A stretch of 38,168 nt of DNA, taken from NCBI RefSeq assembly GCF_006483445.1, contig NZ_PPPT01000205.1:1-38168 (forward strand), read 5' to 3'. Source of the stretch: Bradyrhizobium guangdongense (GTDB lineage: Bacteria; Pseudomonadota; Alphaproteobacteria; Rhizobiales; Xanthobacteraceae). Shown here in pieces: positions 29,661 through 36,681 of this stretch. Position 1 is the stretch's first letter. Every line of letters begins with the position of its first letter. The position numbers were made by a program, and so were the translations under genes. The notes beneath the pieces were generated by a model. It did not search any database. It had not been told where the DNA came from and saw only the letters and a list, made by a program, of their open reading frames with translations.

Positions 29661-30869
29661 ATGTTGTCCGACATCCGCATGCGCCGCGCGCGCCGCGCCG
29701 GCTCTTTGGCCGCGCCCCGGCAAGCGCGCCGGCATCATCCCGACTTCGACAAGATGGCGACCCAGGGCTGGCAGTCGCTGGAGGCCGAAGGCAGGCTGCC
29801 GAGTGCCGGCTGGCGCAAGGAGCGGCAATGGGCGCTCGACATGGGCCTGCCGGGCGCCGACAGCCTGACCGACCGCGACATCCCGACCTTCGCGCGCGGT
29901 GAGCTGCCGCATTTTGCCGGGATCAACACTTTCATGAAGGCACCCTATGTCGAGAACGTGCGTGACGTCGCCAAATACGACGCCGCCGTGATCGGCATTC
30001 CCTTCGATTCCGGCACCACCTATCGTCCGGGCACCCGCTTCGGGCCGCAGGGCATCCGCCGCATCTCGGCGCTCTACACGCCCTATAATTACGAGCTCGG
30101 CGTCGACCTGCGCGAGCAGATGACGCTGTGCGACGCTGGCGACGTCTTCACCATTCCGGCCAATCTCGAAAAGAGTTTTGACCAGATCTCGCGCGGTGTC
30201 GCGCATGTGTTCTCGTCGGGCGCGCTGCCGATCATGCTCGGCGGCGACCATTCGATCGGCTTCCCCTGCGTGCGCGGCATCGCGCAATGCACCGACAAGC
30301 GGATCGGTATCATCCATTTTGACCGCCACATCGATATCCAGGAGAAGGATCTCGACGAGCGTATGCACACCACGCCCTGGTACTGGGCGACCAACCTGCC
30401 GAACGTCAAGCCGACCAACCTCGTGCAGCTCGGCATCGGCGGCTGGCAGGTGCCGCGCGAGGGCGTCGAGGTCGCGCGCAAGCGCAACACCAACGTCCTC
30501 ACCATTGCCGATATCGAGAGGATCGGGCTGGAGAAGACCGCCGAGATCGCGCTGGAGCTGGCATGGAAGGACGCCGACGCGGTCTACATCTCGTTCGACG
30601 TCGATTCCATCGACTGCGGCTTCGTCCCGGGGACCGGCTGGCCGGAGCCGGGCGGCTTTCTGCCGCGCGAGGCCCTGAAGATTCTCGGCCTCGTCGCCGC
30701 CGAGGGCCTCTGCGGTCTCGAAGTGGTCGAGGTGTCGCCGCCCTACGACACCTCCGACATCACCGCGCTGATCGGCGTGCGTGTCGTGGTGGAGGCGCTG
30801 GGCTCCATGGTCGCCCATGGCAAGCTTGGCAGCCACAAGAGGATCATCAACAAGCCGGTCGCGTATTGA
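29661..30869 (+). CDS. Arginase/agmatinase-superfamily hydrolase, probable guanidine hydrolase (GdmH-like)
   Basis: 402 residues. The ureohydrolase core starts near residue 106 (KYDAAVIGIPFDSGTTYRPGTRFGP), leaving an N-terminal extension of about 100 residues that ordinary agmatinases lack. Candidate metal ligands are H197 (GGDH), D221, H223 and D225 (DRHID, where agmatinases usually have DAHxD) and D313, D315 (SFDVD, followed by SIDCG instead of the usual SIDP). E357 sits in EVSP. The enzyme would split guanidinium into urea and ammonium; this is inferred from the guanidine riboswitch, the linked importer and resemblance to the nickel-dependent cyanobacterial guanidine hydrolase. Agmatinase or guanidinobutyrase activity is the alternative. 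AAAGGGAG lies eight bases before the ATG. The next gene encodes a His-rich protein. Confidence 0.85.
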   Translation: MLSDIRMRRARRAGSLAAPRQARRHHPDFDKMATQGWQSLEAEGRLPSAGWRKERQWALDMGLPGADSLTDRDIPTFARGELPHFAGINTFMKAPYVENVRDVAKYDAAVIGIPFDSGTTYRPGTRFGPQGIRRISALYTPYNYELGVDLREQMTLCDAGDVFTIPANLEKSFDQISRGVAHVFSSGALPIMLGGDHSIGFPCVRGIAQCTDKRIGIIHFDRHIDIQEKDLDERMHTTPWYWATNLPNVKPTNLVQLGIGGWQVPREGVEVARKRNTNVLTIADIERIGLEKTAEIALELAWKDADAVYISFDVDSIDCGFVPGTGWPEPGGFLPREALKILGLVAAEGLCGLEVVEVSPPYDTSDITALIGVRVVVEALGSMVAHGKLGSHKRIINKPVAY

Positions 30870-30877
30870 GGTCCGCC

Positions 30878-31405
30878 ATGCATCGCCATCATCATCACGG
30901 GCATCATCATCACGGCCATGGTCATGATCATGACCACGCGCACGATCATGACCACGACCATCTGCCGCACGGCCCCGGCCACAACCATTCGCATGCCCGC
31001 GCGCCGGCGCAATGGCAGACGCCGCATCAGCCCGACGGCACGAAGAGCGGCGCCGCCGCACCGGAGCCCGACCTCGACAAGGTCGAGGCCGCCTTCGTCG
31101 ACGGCTTTCTGCAAGCCCCCGATCCCACCAGCTTCCTGCGCCTTGCCCGTATTCCCTTCGAGATCGCGGCCGCCGACACAAATCTCAAGCTGCTGCGCGT
31201 CGAGATCGACGCGCTCACCGATGTCGGCAGCCTGACCCCGCATCTTGGTGGCGGTGCCTTCCGCTACGACCCGCTGCCGTCCAATTTCGTCTCAAGGCGC
31301 CGCCGATTGCGCTTCGTCTATTTCGACGGCAGCAATCTGTGTCCGCTGACCTACGCCGCGCTGCGCGAGCTGGAGGCCCCGGCCAGTCCGTCCTCGCTGC
31401 GATGA
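30878..31405 (+). CDS. His-rich protein, candidate nickel chaperone for the hydrolase
   Basis: 175 residues in two parts. Residues 1-39 hold 21 histidines, first as HHHH runs, then as alternating HDHDH, typical of nickel, zinc or cobalt storage tails in metallochaperones such as HypB, UreE or SlyD. After a linker (40-70), a compact domain of about 95 residues follows: VEAAFVDGFLQAPDPTSFLRLA, then FEIAAADTNLKLLRVEIDAL and RLRFVYFDGSNLCPLTYAAL. I recognise no family for it. ATG 30878 has GAGG overlapping the stop of the hydrolase gene, so the two are tightly coupled. Metal delivery to the hydrolase is inferred from this and from the nickel dependence known for GdmH; metal storage or efflux help are alternatives. 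Confidence 0.8.
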   Translation: MHRHHHHGHHHHGHGHDHDHAHDHDHDHLPHGPGHNHSHARAPAQWQTPHQPDGTKSGAAAPEPDLDKVEAAFVDGFLQAPDPTSFLRLARIPFEIAAADTNLKLLRVEIDALTDVGSLTPHLGGGAFRYDPLPSNFVSRRRRLRFVYFDGSNLCPLTYAALRELEAPASPSSLR

Positions 31406-31486
31406 GCGACCGCCGGCGCGCGGCATGCCCGGCGGAAGTTTAGTGCGCGACTGGCTCGCATTGTCTTCTGCCGTGACGCGTTTGCA

Positions 31487-31509
31487 ACGCCGCAATCGAA
31501 TTGCGGCGT
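31487..31509 (+). terminator. Hairpin downstream of the guanidine operon
   Basis: ACGCCGCAAT (31487-31496) and ATTGCGGCGT (31500-31509) pair perfectly over ten bases with a CGA loop, about 80 bases after the last stop. No T-run follows, so it may be rho-assisted or only a 3'-end structure. Confidence 0.45.
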
Positions 31510-31521
31510 GAGATGCCCGAT

Positions 31522-31535
31522 TTGACCGGCGTCAA
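31522..31535 (+). promoter_or_regulatory. FixK2/FNR box upstream of the OmpW-type gene
   Basis: TTGACCGGCGTCAA has both perfect half-sites TTGA and TCAA with six bases between. Its centre would put a class II start near 31570, about 40 bases before ATG 31611. This suggests induction under low oxygen. Confidence 0.5.
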
Positions 31536-31610
31536 ATACTTTGCCGTCCCCTTTCTGCTGTGACGGTACATGTCACGCAACGAAGCGTCGGCATGGCTAT
31601 GGGGATTTCA

Positions 31611-32354
31611 ATGCAAAGAATAAAATGGACGATGGCGTCGCTGGCCTTCGCGGCGGCGCTGGGCGGGGCTTTCACGACGGCACAAGCCGCCGATCTGCCG
31701 GTGTATCGCAAGGCGCCGCCGCCGGTGGAGGCGTTCAATCCCTGGATGATCCGCCTGCGCGCGCTCGGCGTGCTCCCGGATGCCGGCGGCAGCACCGTCA
31801 ATGTCGCGGGCGTTCCTTCGCTGTCGTCGCCGAATTCCGGCCTGTCGATCAGCAATCAGGTCGTGCCCGAGCTCGACATCAGCTATTTCTTCACCAGGAA
31901 CATCGCGGCCGAACTGATCCTCGGCGTGACCCGGCACTCGATCAGCGGCACCGGCTCGCTTGCCAGCCTTCCGATCGGCAAGACCACGCTGCTGCCGCCG
32001 ACGTTGACACTGCAGTATCACTTCACCGACCTTGGCGCTTTCAAGCCCTATGTCGGCGCGGGCATCAACTACACAGTGTTCTTCAACAATTCGGCGGCGA
32101 ACACGCCAGCTGCGATCGTCGGGCCACCCGCGATCGTGGCGACCACCACCAATCTGAGCGTCAGCAACGCCTTTGGCGGCGCCGTGCAATTCGGCTTCGA
32201 CTACATGCTCGACAGGCACTGGGGCCTCAACGTCGACGTGAAGAAGCTGTGGCTGCGGCCGAACTACACCGCAACGGTCAGTGGCCTGCCGGTGACCGGC
32301 ACTGCCCATATCGACCCATGGCTGGTCGGCGCCGGTGTTACCTACAAGTTCTGA
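31611..32354 (+). CDS. OmpW family outer membrane protein
   Basis: 247 residues: signal peptide MQRIKWTMASLAFAAALGGAFTTAQA, then a short periplasmic start and an eight-strand barrel of the OmpW type. Typical are NPWMIRLRALGVLPD (first strand), VVPELDISYFFTRNIAAELIL, FKPYVGAGINYTVFF, QFGFDYMLDRHWGLNVDVKKLWL and the terminal Phe in GVTYKF needed for barrel assembly. It probably forms a narrow channel for small hydrophobic molecules. ATG 31611 has GGGGA six bases upstream; ATGs at 31593 and 31599 are possible but give a longer N-region. A FixK2/FNR box lies upstream, and OmpW genes in other bacteria respond to oxygen. Confidence 0.92.
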   Translation: MQRIKWTMASLAFAAALGGAFTTAQAADLPVYRKAPPPVEAFNPWMIRLRALGVLPDAGGSTVNVAGVPSLSSPNSGLSISNQVVPELDISYFFTRNIAAELILGVTRHSISGTGSLASLPIGKTTLLPPTLTLQYHFTDLGAFKPYVGAGINYTVFFNNSAANTPAAIVGPPAIVATTTNLSVSNAFGGAVQFGFDYMLDRHWGLNVDVKKLWLRPNYTATVSGLPVTGTAHIDPWLVGAGVTYKF

Positions 32355-32365
32355 CACCGGTGATT

Positions 32366-32390
32366 TTGGGGAGGCAGAACGCCTCCCCAA
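32366..32390 (+). terminator. Hairpin terminator of the OmpW-type gene
   Basis: TTGGGGAGGC (32366-32375) and GCCTCCCCAA (32381-32390) pair over ten bases with loop AGAAC, 11 bases after the stop. No strong T-run follows. Confidence 0.6.
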
Positions 32391-32394
32391 TGTC

Positions 32395-32519
32395 GTTCCG
32401 GACAAGCCGCGCAGCGCGGCGCAGATCCAGGACCCGTTACCCCGTATCGTAGGGGATCATGTTGCAAACGCTTGCCGTGCCAACATGCAGTCGGGGTAAA
32501 GGGCTTTCGCGAGGACGAC
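32395..32519. repeat. Composite palindromic repeat, family F, degenerate copy
   Basis: Shares GATCCAGGACCC-x-TTACCCC and GGCTTTCGC-x-AGGACGAC with 9486-9628. Inner arms TTACCCCG / CGGGGTAA and CATGTTG / CAACATG pair. Confidence 0.65.
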
Positions 32520-32522
32520 ATC

Positions 32523-32557
32523 GAACAAAAAACGCGGCAGGTTGCCCTGCCGCGTTT
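32523..32557 (-). terminator. Intrinsic terminator of the trcR-type gene
   Basis: Twelve-pair stem AAACGCGGCAGG (32530-32541) / CCTGCCGCGTTT (32546-32557), loop TTGC. On the minus strand the arm runs into a T-run (TTTTTTG). It lies 25 bases after the stop at 32583. Confidence 0.88.
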
Positions 32558-32582
32558 GAACCGATTTGAGAGGGAGCGAAGA

Positions 32583-33278
32583 TTACTCCTCGTCGTCCTG
32601 CTTCTTGCCGCCGAGCGTCTTGAGCTTGGCGAACACGGCGTCGACGTTGAGGTCGTCGCTCGACTTTTCCGCACCCTCGTATTCCGGCTCCTTCTTGGTG
32701 GTCTCGGAGGCCGGCAGCAGCGTGGCGCCGCCATAGGCGGCGTCGATCGGCTTCTCCTTGGCGGCGCGCGCCACCTCGAAGTCGAGCTCGATCTGCGAGC
32801 AGAGCCCGAGGGTGACGGGGTCGATCGGGGTCAGCGAGGACGTGTTCCAGTGGGTGCGGTCGCGGACGCTGGCAATGGTGCTCTTGGTGGTTCCGACCAG
32901 GCGCATGATCTGGGCGTCCTTAAGCTCCGCATGGTTGCGCAGCAGCCAGAGGATGGCGCTGGGGCGCTCATGGCGGCGGGACACCGGGGTGTAGCGCGGC
33001 CCCTTGCGCTTGGGCTGGGGCGGCAGCACCACCTTGCTCTCCTGGAGGCGGAGCCGGTAATCCTGGTTCTTCTCGCCCTTTTCGATCTCCTCACGGGTCA
33101 ACTGGCCGTTGGAAATGGGGTCCATGCCCTTGATGCCCTGGGCGGCGTCGCCATCGGCGATGGCGCGCACCTCCAGCGGGTGCATCTTGGTGAAATCGGC
33201 GACCTGGTCGAAGGTCAGCGCCGTGTTATCGAGCAGCCAGACGGCGGTCGCCTTGGGCATCAGAGGTGCGTTGCTCAT
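32583..33278 (-). CDS. trcR: Cell cycle transcriptional regulator TrcR (DUF1013)
   Basis: 231 residues, the alphaproteobacterial DUF1013 family named TrcR for a cell-cycle transcription regulator. The N-terminal MPKATAVWLLDNTALTFDQVADFTKMHPLEVRAI is helix-turn-helix-like. The middle has PRYTPVSRRHERPSAILWLLRNH and MRLVGTTKSTIASVRDRTHWN, a second helix-turn-helix-like unit. The C-terminus is acidic (KSSDDLNVDAVF ... KQDDEE). It is cytosolic and thought to act with RNA polymerase. AAGGAG precedes ATG 33278. It is divergent from ispH, with a 247-base spacer and a strong terminator after it. Confidence 0.88.
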   Translation of the reverse strand: MSNAPLMPKATAVWLLDNTALTFDQVADFTKMHPLEVRAIADGDAAQGIKGMDPISNGQLTREEIEKGEKNQDYRLRLQESKVVLPPQPKRKGPRYTPVSRRHERPSAILWLLRNHAELKDAQIMRLVGTTKSTIASVRDRTHWNTSSLTPIDPVTLGLCSQIELDFEVARAAKEKPIDAAYGGATLLPASETTKKEPEYEGAEKSSDDLNVDAVFAKLKTLGGKKQDDEE

Positions 33279-33355
33279 GGCAAATCTCCTTTGTGCTTCG
33301 CCCACCTCTTTGGAGGCGAAACCGGTGGTCATCAGCGATGACGGGAATTCACGCT

Positions 33356-33384
33356 ATATAAGCCCTGGGGGGCCCCGGGTGCAA
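33356..33384 (-). promoter_or_regulatory. Candidate sigma-70 promoter of trcR
   Basis: On the minus strand, TTGCAC (33384-33379), 17 bases, then TTATAT (33361-33356). Matches are moderate. It would give a leader of about 70 bases before ATG 33278. Confidence 0.3.
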
Positions 33385-33525
33385 TGGTTCTGCTATAGTG
33401 CCTTGACAGCGCCCGAAAGGGGGCCCAAGTCCTACAAAAGTCCTGTTAAATACCGTAAGTCGTAGTCCCATACCGACCGTTCCCGGCCTGTTGGCCCAGG
33501 GGTGATTCGGTCCCGAGATCGCTTC

Positions 33526-34494
33526 ATGTCAGCCAAACCAGACCTTAGAATCGTGCTTTGTTCTCCCCGTGGCTTCTGTGCGGGGGTCGTGCGGGCCATC
33601 GATACCGTGGAACGTGCCCTCACCATCTATGGGGCCCCGGTCTATGTCCGCCACGAGATCGTGCACAACAAATACGTCGTGGATGGGCTGAAGAAGAAGG
33701 GCGCGATCTTCGTCGAGGAGTTGGCTGAAATCCCGGAAAATACCACCGCGCCGGTGGTGTTCTCGGCCCATGGCGTGCCGAAATCAGTTCCGGCCGACGC
33801 CCAGTCCCGCAACCTGTTTTCGCTGGATGCGACCTGTCCGCTGGTCACCAAAGTGCACCGCGAGGCCGCCATCCACTTCAAGCGTGGCCGCGAGATCTTC
33901 TTGATCGGCCACTCCCATCACCCCGAGGTGGTCGGCACCCTCGGCCAGTTGCCGGTCGGCGCCGTGACCCTGATCGAGACCGCCGAGGACGCCAAGACCG
34001 TGGCGCCGAAGGATCCCAACAACCTCGCCTTCGTGACCCAGACCACGCTGTCGATCGACGACACCGCGGAGATCGTTGCGCTTCTGAAGGAGCGCTTCCC
34101 GAACATCAACGGGCCGCACAAGGAAGACATCTGCTACGCCACCACCAACCGCCAGCTTGCGGTGAAGAAGGTGGCGCCGGTGGTCGACGCGCTCATTGTT
34201 GTCGGTGCTCCCAATTCGTCGAACTCGCAGCGCCTGCGCGAGGTTGCCGAGCGCGAGGGCTGCAAGGTCGCGGTGCTGGCGCAGCGCGCCGCCGAGATCG
34301 ACTGGGAGCGGTTCGCCAATATCAAGAGCCTCGGTATCACCGCGGGCGCGTCTGCGCCGGAGGTGATCGTGGAGGAGATCATGGACGCCTTCGCCGAGCG
34401 CTTCACGCTGCATGTGGAGACGGTCTCGGCCGCGGAGGAGAACGAGTTCTTCCCGCTGCCGCGCTCGCTGCGCCCCGAAGCCGCCGCCGAGTAG
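33526..34494 (+). CDS. ispH: 4-hydroxy-3-methylbut-2-enyl diphosphate reductase
   Basis: 322 residues. It is the last enzyme of the non-mevalonate isoprenoid pathway, reducing HMBPP to IPP and DMAPP with a [4Fe-4S] cluster. The three cluster cysteines are C12 (VLCSPRGFCAGV), C104 (DATCPLVTKVH) and C203 (DICYATTNRQ). The family motifs AHGVPKSV, GHSHHPEVVGT and GAPNSSNSQRL are all present. ATG 33526 begins the conserved N-terminus; an in-frame GTG at 33502 is less likely. The next gene, thrB, begins six bases after its stop, so it is the first gene of an ispH-thrB-rnhA operon. Confidence 0.97.
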   Translation: MSAKPDLRIVLCSPRGFCAGVVRAIDTVERALTIYGAPVYVRHEIVHNKYVVDGLKKKGAIFVEELAEIPENTTAPVVFSAHGVPKSVPADAQSRNLFSLDATCPLVTKVHREAAIHFKRGREIFLIGHSHHPEVVGTLGQLPVGAVTLIETAEDAKTVAPKDPNNLAFVTQTTLSIDDTAEIVALLKERFPNINGPHKEDICYATTNRQLAVKKVAPVVDALIVVGAPNSSNSQRLREVAEREGCKVAVLAQRAAEIDWERFANIKSLGITAGASAPEVIVEEIMDAFAERFTLHVETVSAAEENEFFPLPRSLRPEAAAE

Positions 34495-34500
34495 TCGTTT

Positions 34501-35484
34501 ATGGCGGTCTATACCGACGTCGCCGCCGACGACCTCGCGGAATTCCTGACCCAGTACGATCTCGGCGATCTCCTGTCCTACAAGGGCATCGCCGAGGGCG
34601 TGGAGAATTCGAACTTCCTGCTGCACACCAGCAAGGGGTCGTACATCCTCACGCTCTATGAGAAGCGGGTGGCGAAGAACGATTTGCCGTTCTTCCTCGG
34701 GCTGATGACGCATCTCGCCGAGCACGGCATCAACTGCCCGCTGCCCGTGAAGGGCAAGGACGGCGAGGCGCTGCGCGAGCTCGCGGAGCGGCCGGCTGTC
34801 ATCATCACCTTCCTCGAAGGCGTCTGGCCGCGCAAACCGAACGCCACGCATTGTGCCGGCGTCGGCCAGGCGCTGGCGAAGATGCATCTGGCCGGGCGCA
34901 ACTTTGCGATCCGGCGGCCGAACGCGCTCTCCGTCTCCGGCTGGCGTCCGCTGTTCGATGCGGCGAGCACACGCGCCGACGAGGTGCAGCCGGGCTTGCG
35001 CGGGTTTCTCTCAACCGAGCTCGACTATCTCGAGAGCGGCGTCTGGCCAACGAGCCTGCCTGAGGGCGTGATCCACGCCGATCTCTTCAACGACAACGTC
35101 TTCTTCCTCGGCGACCAGCTCTCCGGCCTGATCGACTTCACCTTCGCCTGCAACGACATGTTCGCCTATGACGTCGCGATCTGCCTCAACGCCTGGTGCT
35201 TTGAGCGTGACGATTCCTTCAACGTCACCAAGGCGCGCGCCTTCCTCAACGCCTATGGCCGCGAGCGCAAGCTGACGGAGGCGGAAGAGGCGGCGCTGCC
35301 ACTCCTGGCGCGGGGGGCGGCGATCCGCTTCCTGCTGACGCGGCTCGTCGACTGGCTCAACGTGCCGCCCGGGGCATTGGTGCGGCCGAAGGATCCACTG
35401 GAATATGTCCGCAAGTTGCGCTTCCACCAGAGCGTGACGAGCGTGCGCGACTACGGGCTGATGCCGTCAGGACTGGTCGCGTGA
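34501..35484 (+). CDS. thrB: Homoserine kinase (ThrB, APH-fold type)
   Basis: 327 residues. It phosphorylates homoserine in threonine synthesis, using the aminoglycoside-phosphotransferase-like fold found in alpha- and gammaproteobacteria rather than the GHMP fold. Motifs: GIAEGVENSNFLLHT (29-43, glycine-rich loop), H192-x-D194-x4-N199 in IHADLFNDNVFF (catalytic loop) and D212 in LIDFTFAC (metal). It starts six bases after ispH and overlaps rnhA by four bases, so translation of all three is linked. Confidence 0.96.
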   Translation: MAVYTDVAADDLAEFLTQYDLGDLLSYKGIAEGVENSNFLLHTSKGSYILTLYEKRVAKNDLPFFLGLMTHLAEHGINCPLPVKGKDGEALRELAERPAVIITFLEGVWPRKPNATHCAGVGQALAKMHLAGRNFAIRRPNALSVSGWRPLFDAASTRADEVQPGLRGFLSTELDYLESGVWPTSLPEGVIHADLFNDNVFFLGDQLSGLIDFTFACNDMFAYDVAICLNAWCFERDDSFNVTKARAFLNAYGRERKLTEAEEAALPLLARGAAIRFLLTRLVDWLNVPPGALVRPKDPLEYVRKLRFHQSVTSVRDYGLMPSGLVA

Positions 35485-35945
35485 GCGAGCGTCCCGTCGT
35501 CACGATCTATACCGACGGTGCCTGCTCGGGAAATCCCGGGCCCGGCGGCTGGGGCGCGATCCTGAAATTCGGCGACAAGGAGAAGGAGCTGAACGGCGGC
35601 GAGCGCCATACCACCAACAACCAAATGGAGTTGATGGCGGCGATCTCGGCGCTGGAAGCGCTGAAAAAGCCCTGCACGGTCGATCTCTACACCGACAGCC
35701 AGTATGTGCGGCAGGGCATCACCGGCTGGATCCACGGCTGGAAGCGCAACGGCTGGCGCACCGCCGACAAGAAGCCGGTCAAGAACGTCGAGCTATGGCA
35801 GCGCCTCGATGCCGCGCTGAAAGCGCATGAAGTCCGCTGGCACTGGGTCAAGGGCCACGCCGGCCATCCCGAAAACGAACGCGCGGATCAATTGGCGCGC
35901 GACGGGGTTGCGATGGCGCGGATGCAGACGCGGGTGAACGAGTAG
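35481..35945 (+). CDS. rnhA: Ribonuclease HI
   Basis: 154 residues. It cleaves the RNA strand of RNA-DNA hybrids during replication and repair. Catalytic residues D12, E50, D72 and D136 and the helper H126 are all present (YTDGACSGNPGPGGWG, NNQMELMA, LYTDSQYV, GHAGHPENERADQLAR). The length is that of a standard type 1 enzyme without an N-terminal hybrid-binding domain. The start is GTG at 35481, overlapping the thrB stop as GTGA. Confidence 0.97.
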   Translation: MSERPVVTIYTDGACSGNPGPGGWGAILKFGDKEKELNGGERHTTNNQMELMAAISALEALKKPCTVDLYTDSQYVRQGITGWIHGWKRNGWRTADKKPVKNVELWQRLDAALKAHEVRWHWVKGHAGHPENERADQLARDGVAMARMQTRVNE

Positions 35946-35969
35946 GTAAGGCGCGCTGGTCCCTCCACT

Positions 35970-36055
35970 CGTCATGGCCGGGCTCGACCCGGCCATCCAC
36001 GACTTACTGCGCTTCACCAAGAACGTGGATGCCCGGGACAAGCCCGGGCATGACG
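35970..36055. repeat. Palindromic intergenic repeat, family A
   Basis: CGTCATGGCCGGGCTCGACC at the start and AAGCCCGGGCATGACG at the end. It lies between convergent rnhA and the peroxiredoxin gene, where it may end both transcripts. Confidence 0.85.
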
Positions 36056-36085
36056 CGGTTGTCGGCTTTGCGGTGACGCGAAAGC

Positions 36086-36571
36086 TCAGAGCTGCCCGAG
36101 CAGCGTATCGCCGCCGGAGACTTCGACCTTGCCGGGCATGGCTTCGAGGTTGAGCTTCTTCACCACGCCGTTCTCGATCAGCATCGAGTAGCGCTTGGAG
36201 CGGATGCCGAGGCCGTTGCCGGAGGCGTCGAGCTCCATGCCGATCGCCTTGGTGAAGTCGGCATTGCCGTCGGCGAGGAAGATCGCCTCGTCGCGCTGGT
36301 CGGTGTCGCGCTTCCAGGCGTTCATCACGAAGGCGTCGTTGACCGAGACGATCGCGATCGTGTTCACGCCCTTGTCCTTCATGGCGTAGGCGTTGAGGAA
36401 GATGCTCGGCAGGTGCATCTTGTGGCAGGTGCCGGTGTAGGCGCCGGGCACCGCGAACAGCGCAACCTTCTTGCCGCCAAAGATGTCCTCGGTCGATTTG
36501 ACCTGCACGCCATCGGCCGTCATCACGCGGAATTTCGCATCGGGCAGCTTGTCGCCAACTTGGATCGCCAT
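36086..36571 (-). CDS. Peroxiredoxin (Prx5 type)
   Basis: 161 residues, a thioredoxin-fold peroxidase removing H2O2 and organic peroxides. The peroxidatic cysteine is C49 in VPGAYTGTCHKMHLPS; the common motif is PGAFTPTCS, so Gly replaces the second Pro. No second cysteine is seen, so it needs an external thiol such as glutaredoxin. Other conserved parts are VSVNDAFVMNAW and FLADGNADFTKAIGMELD. Start ATG 36571 has GGGAGAG upstream; the longer frame to 36652 lacks the family N-terminus. Convergent with rnhA. Confidence 0.94.
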   Translation of the reverse strand: MAIQVGDKLPDAKFRVMTADGVQVKSTEDIFGGKKVALFAVPGAYTGTCHKMHLPSIFLNAYAMKDKGVNTIAIVSVNDAFVMNAWKRDTDQRDEAIFLADGNADFTKAIGMELDASGNGLGIRSKRYSMLIENGVVKKLNLEAMPGKVEVSGGDTLLGQL

Positions 36572-36681
36572 CGTACTCTCTCCCAAAAATTCGGTTCCGC
36601 TTTGTAGACCGGGCGGCGGGCCTGCACAATATTGCCGATGCCCAAAGCGCAAGCGGCTGGCCGCCCTTCACCGTGATGTCA

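Noticed and set aside
29628..31181. Open frame of 517 codons antisense to the hydrolase and His-rich genes
   Set aside because: Same mirror effect; no start context or recognisable protein, while the plus strand carries clear family motifs.
31402..31443. 13-codon frame overlapping the stop of the His-rich gene as ATGA
   Set aside because: Too short to support without expression data; the overlap can arise by chance.
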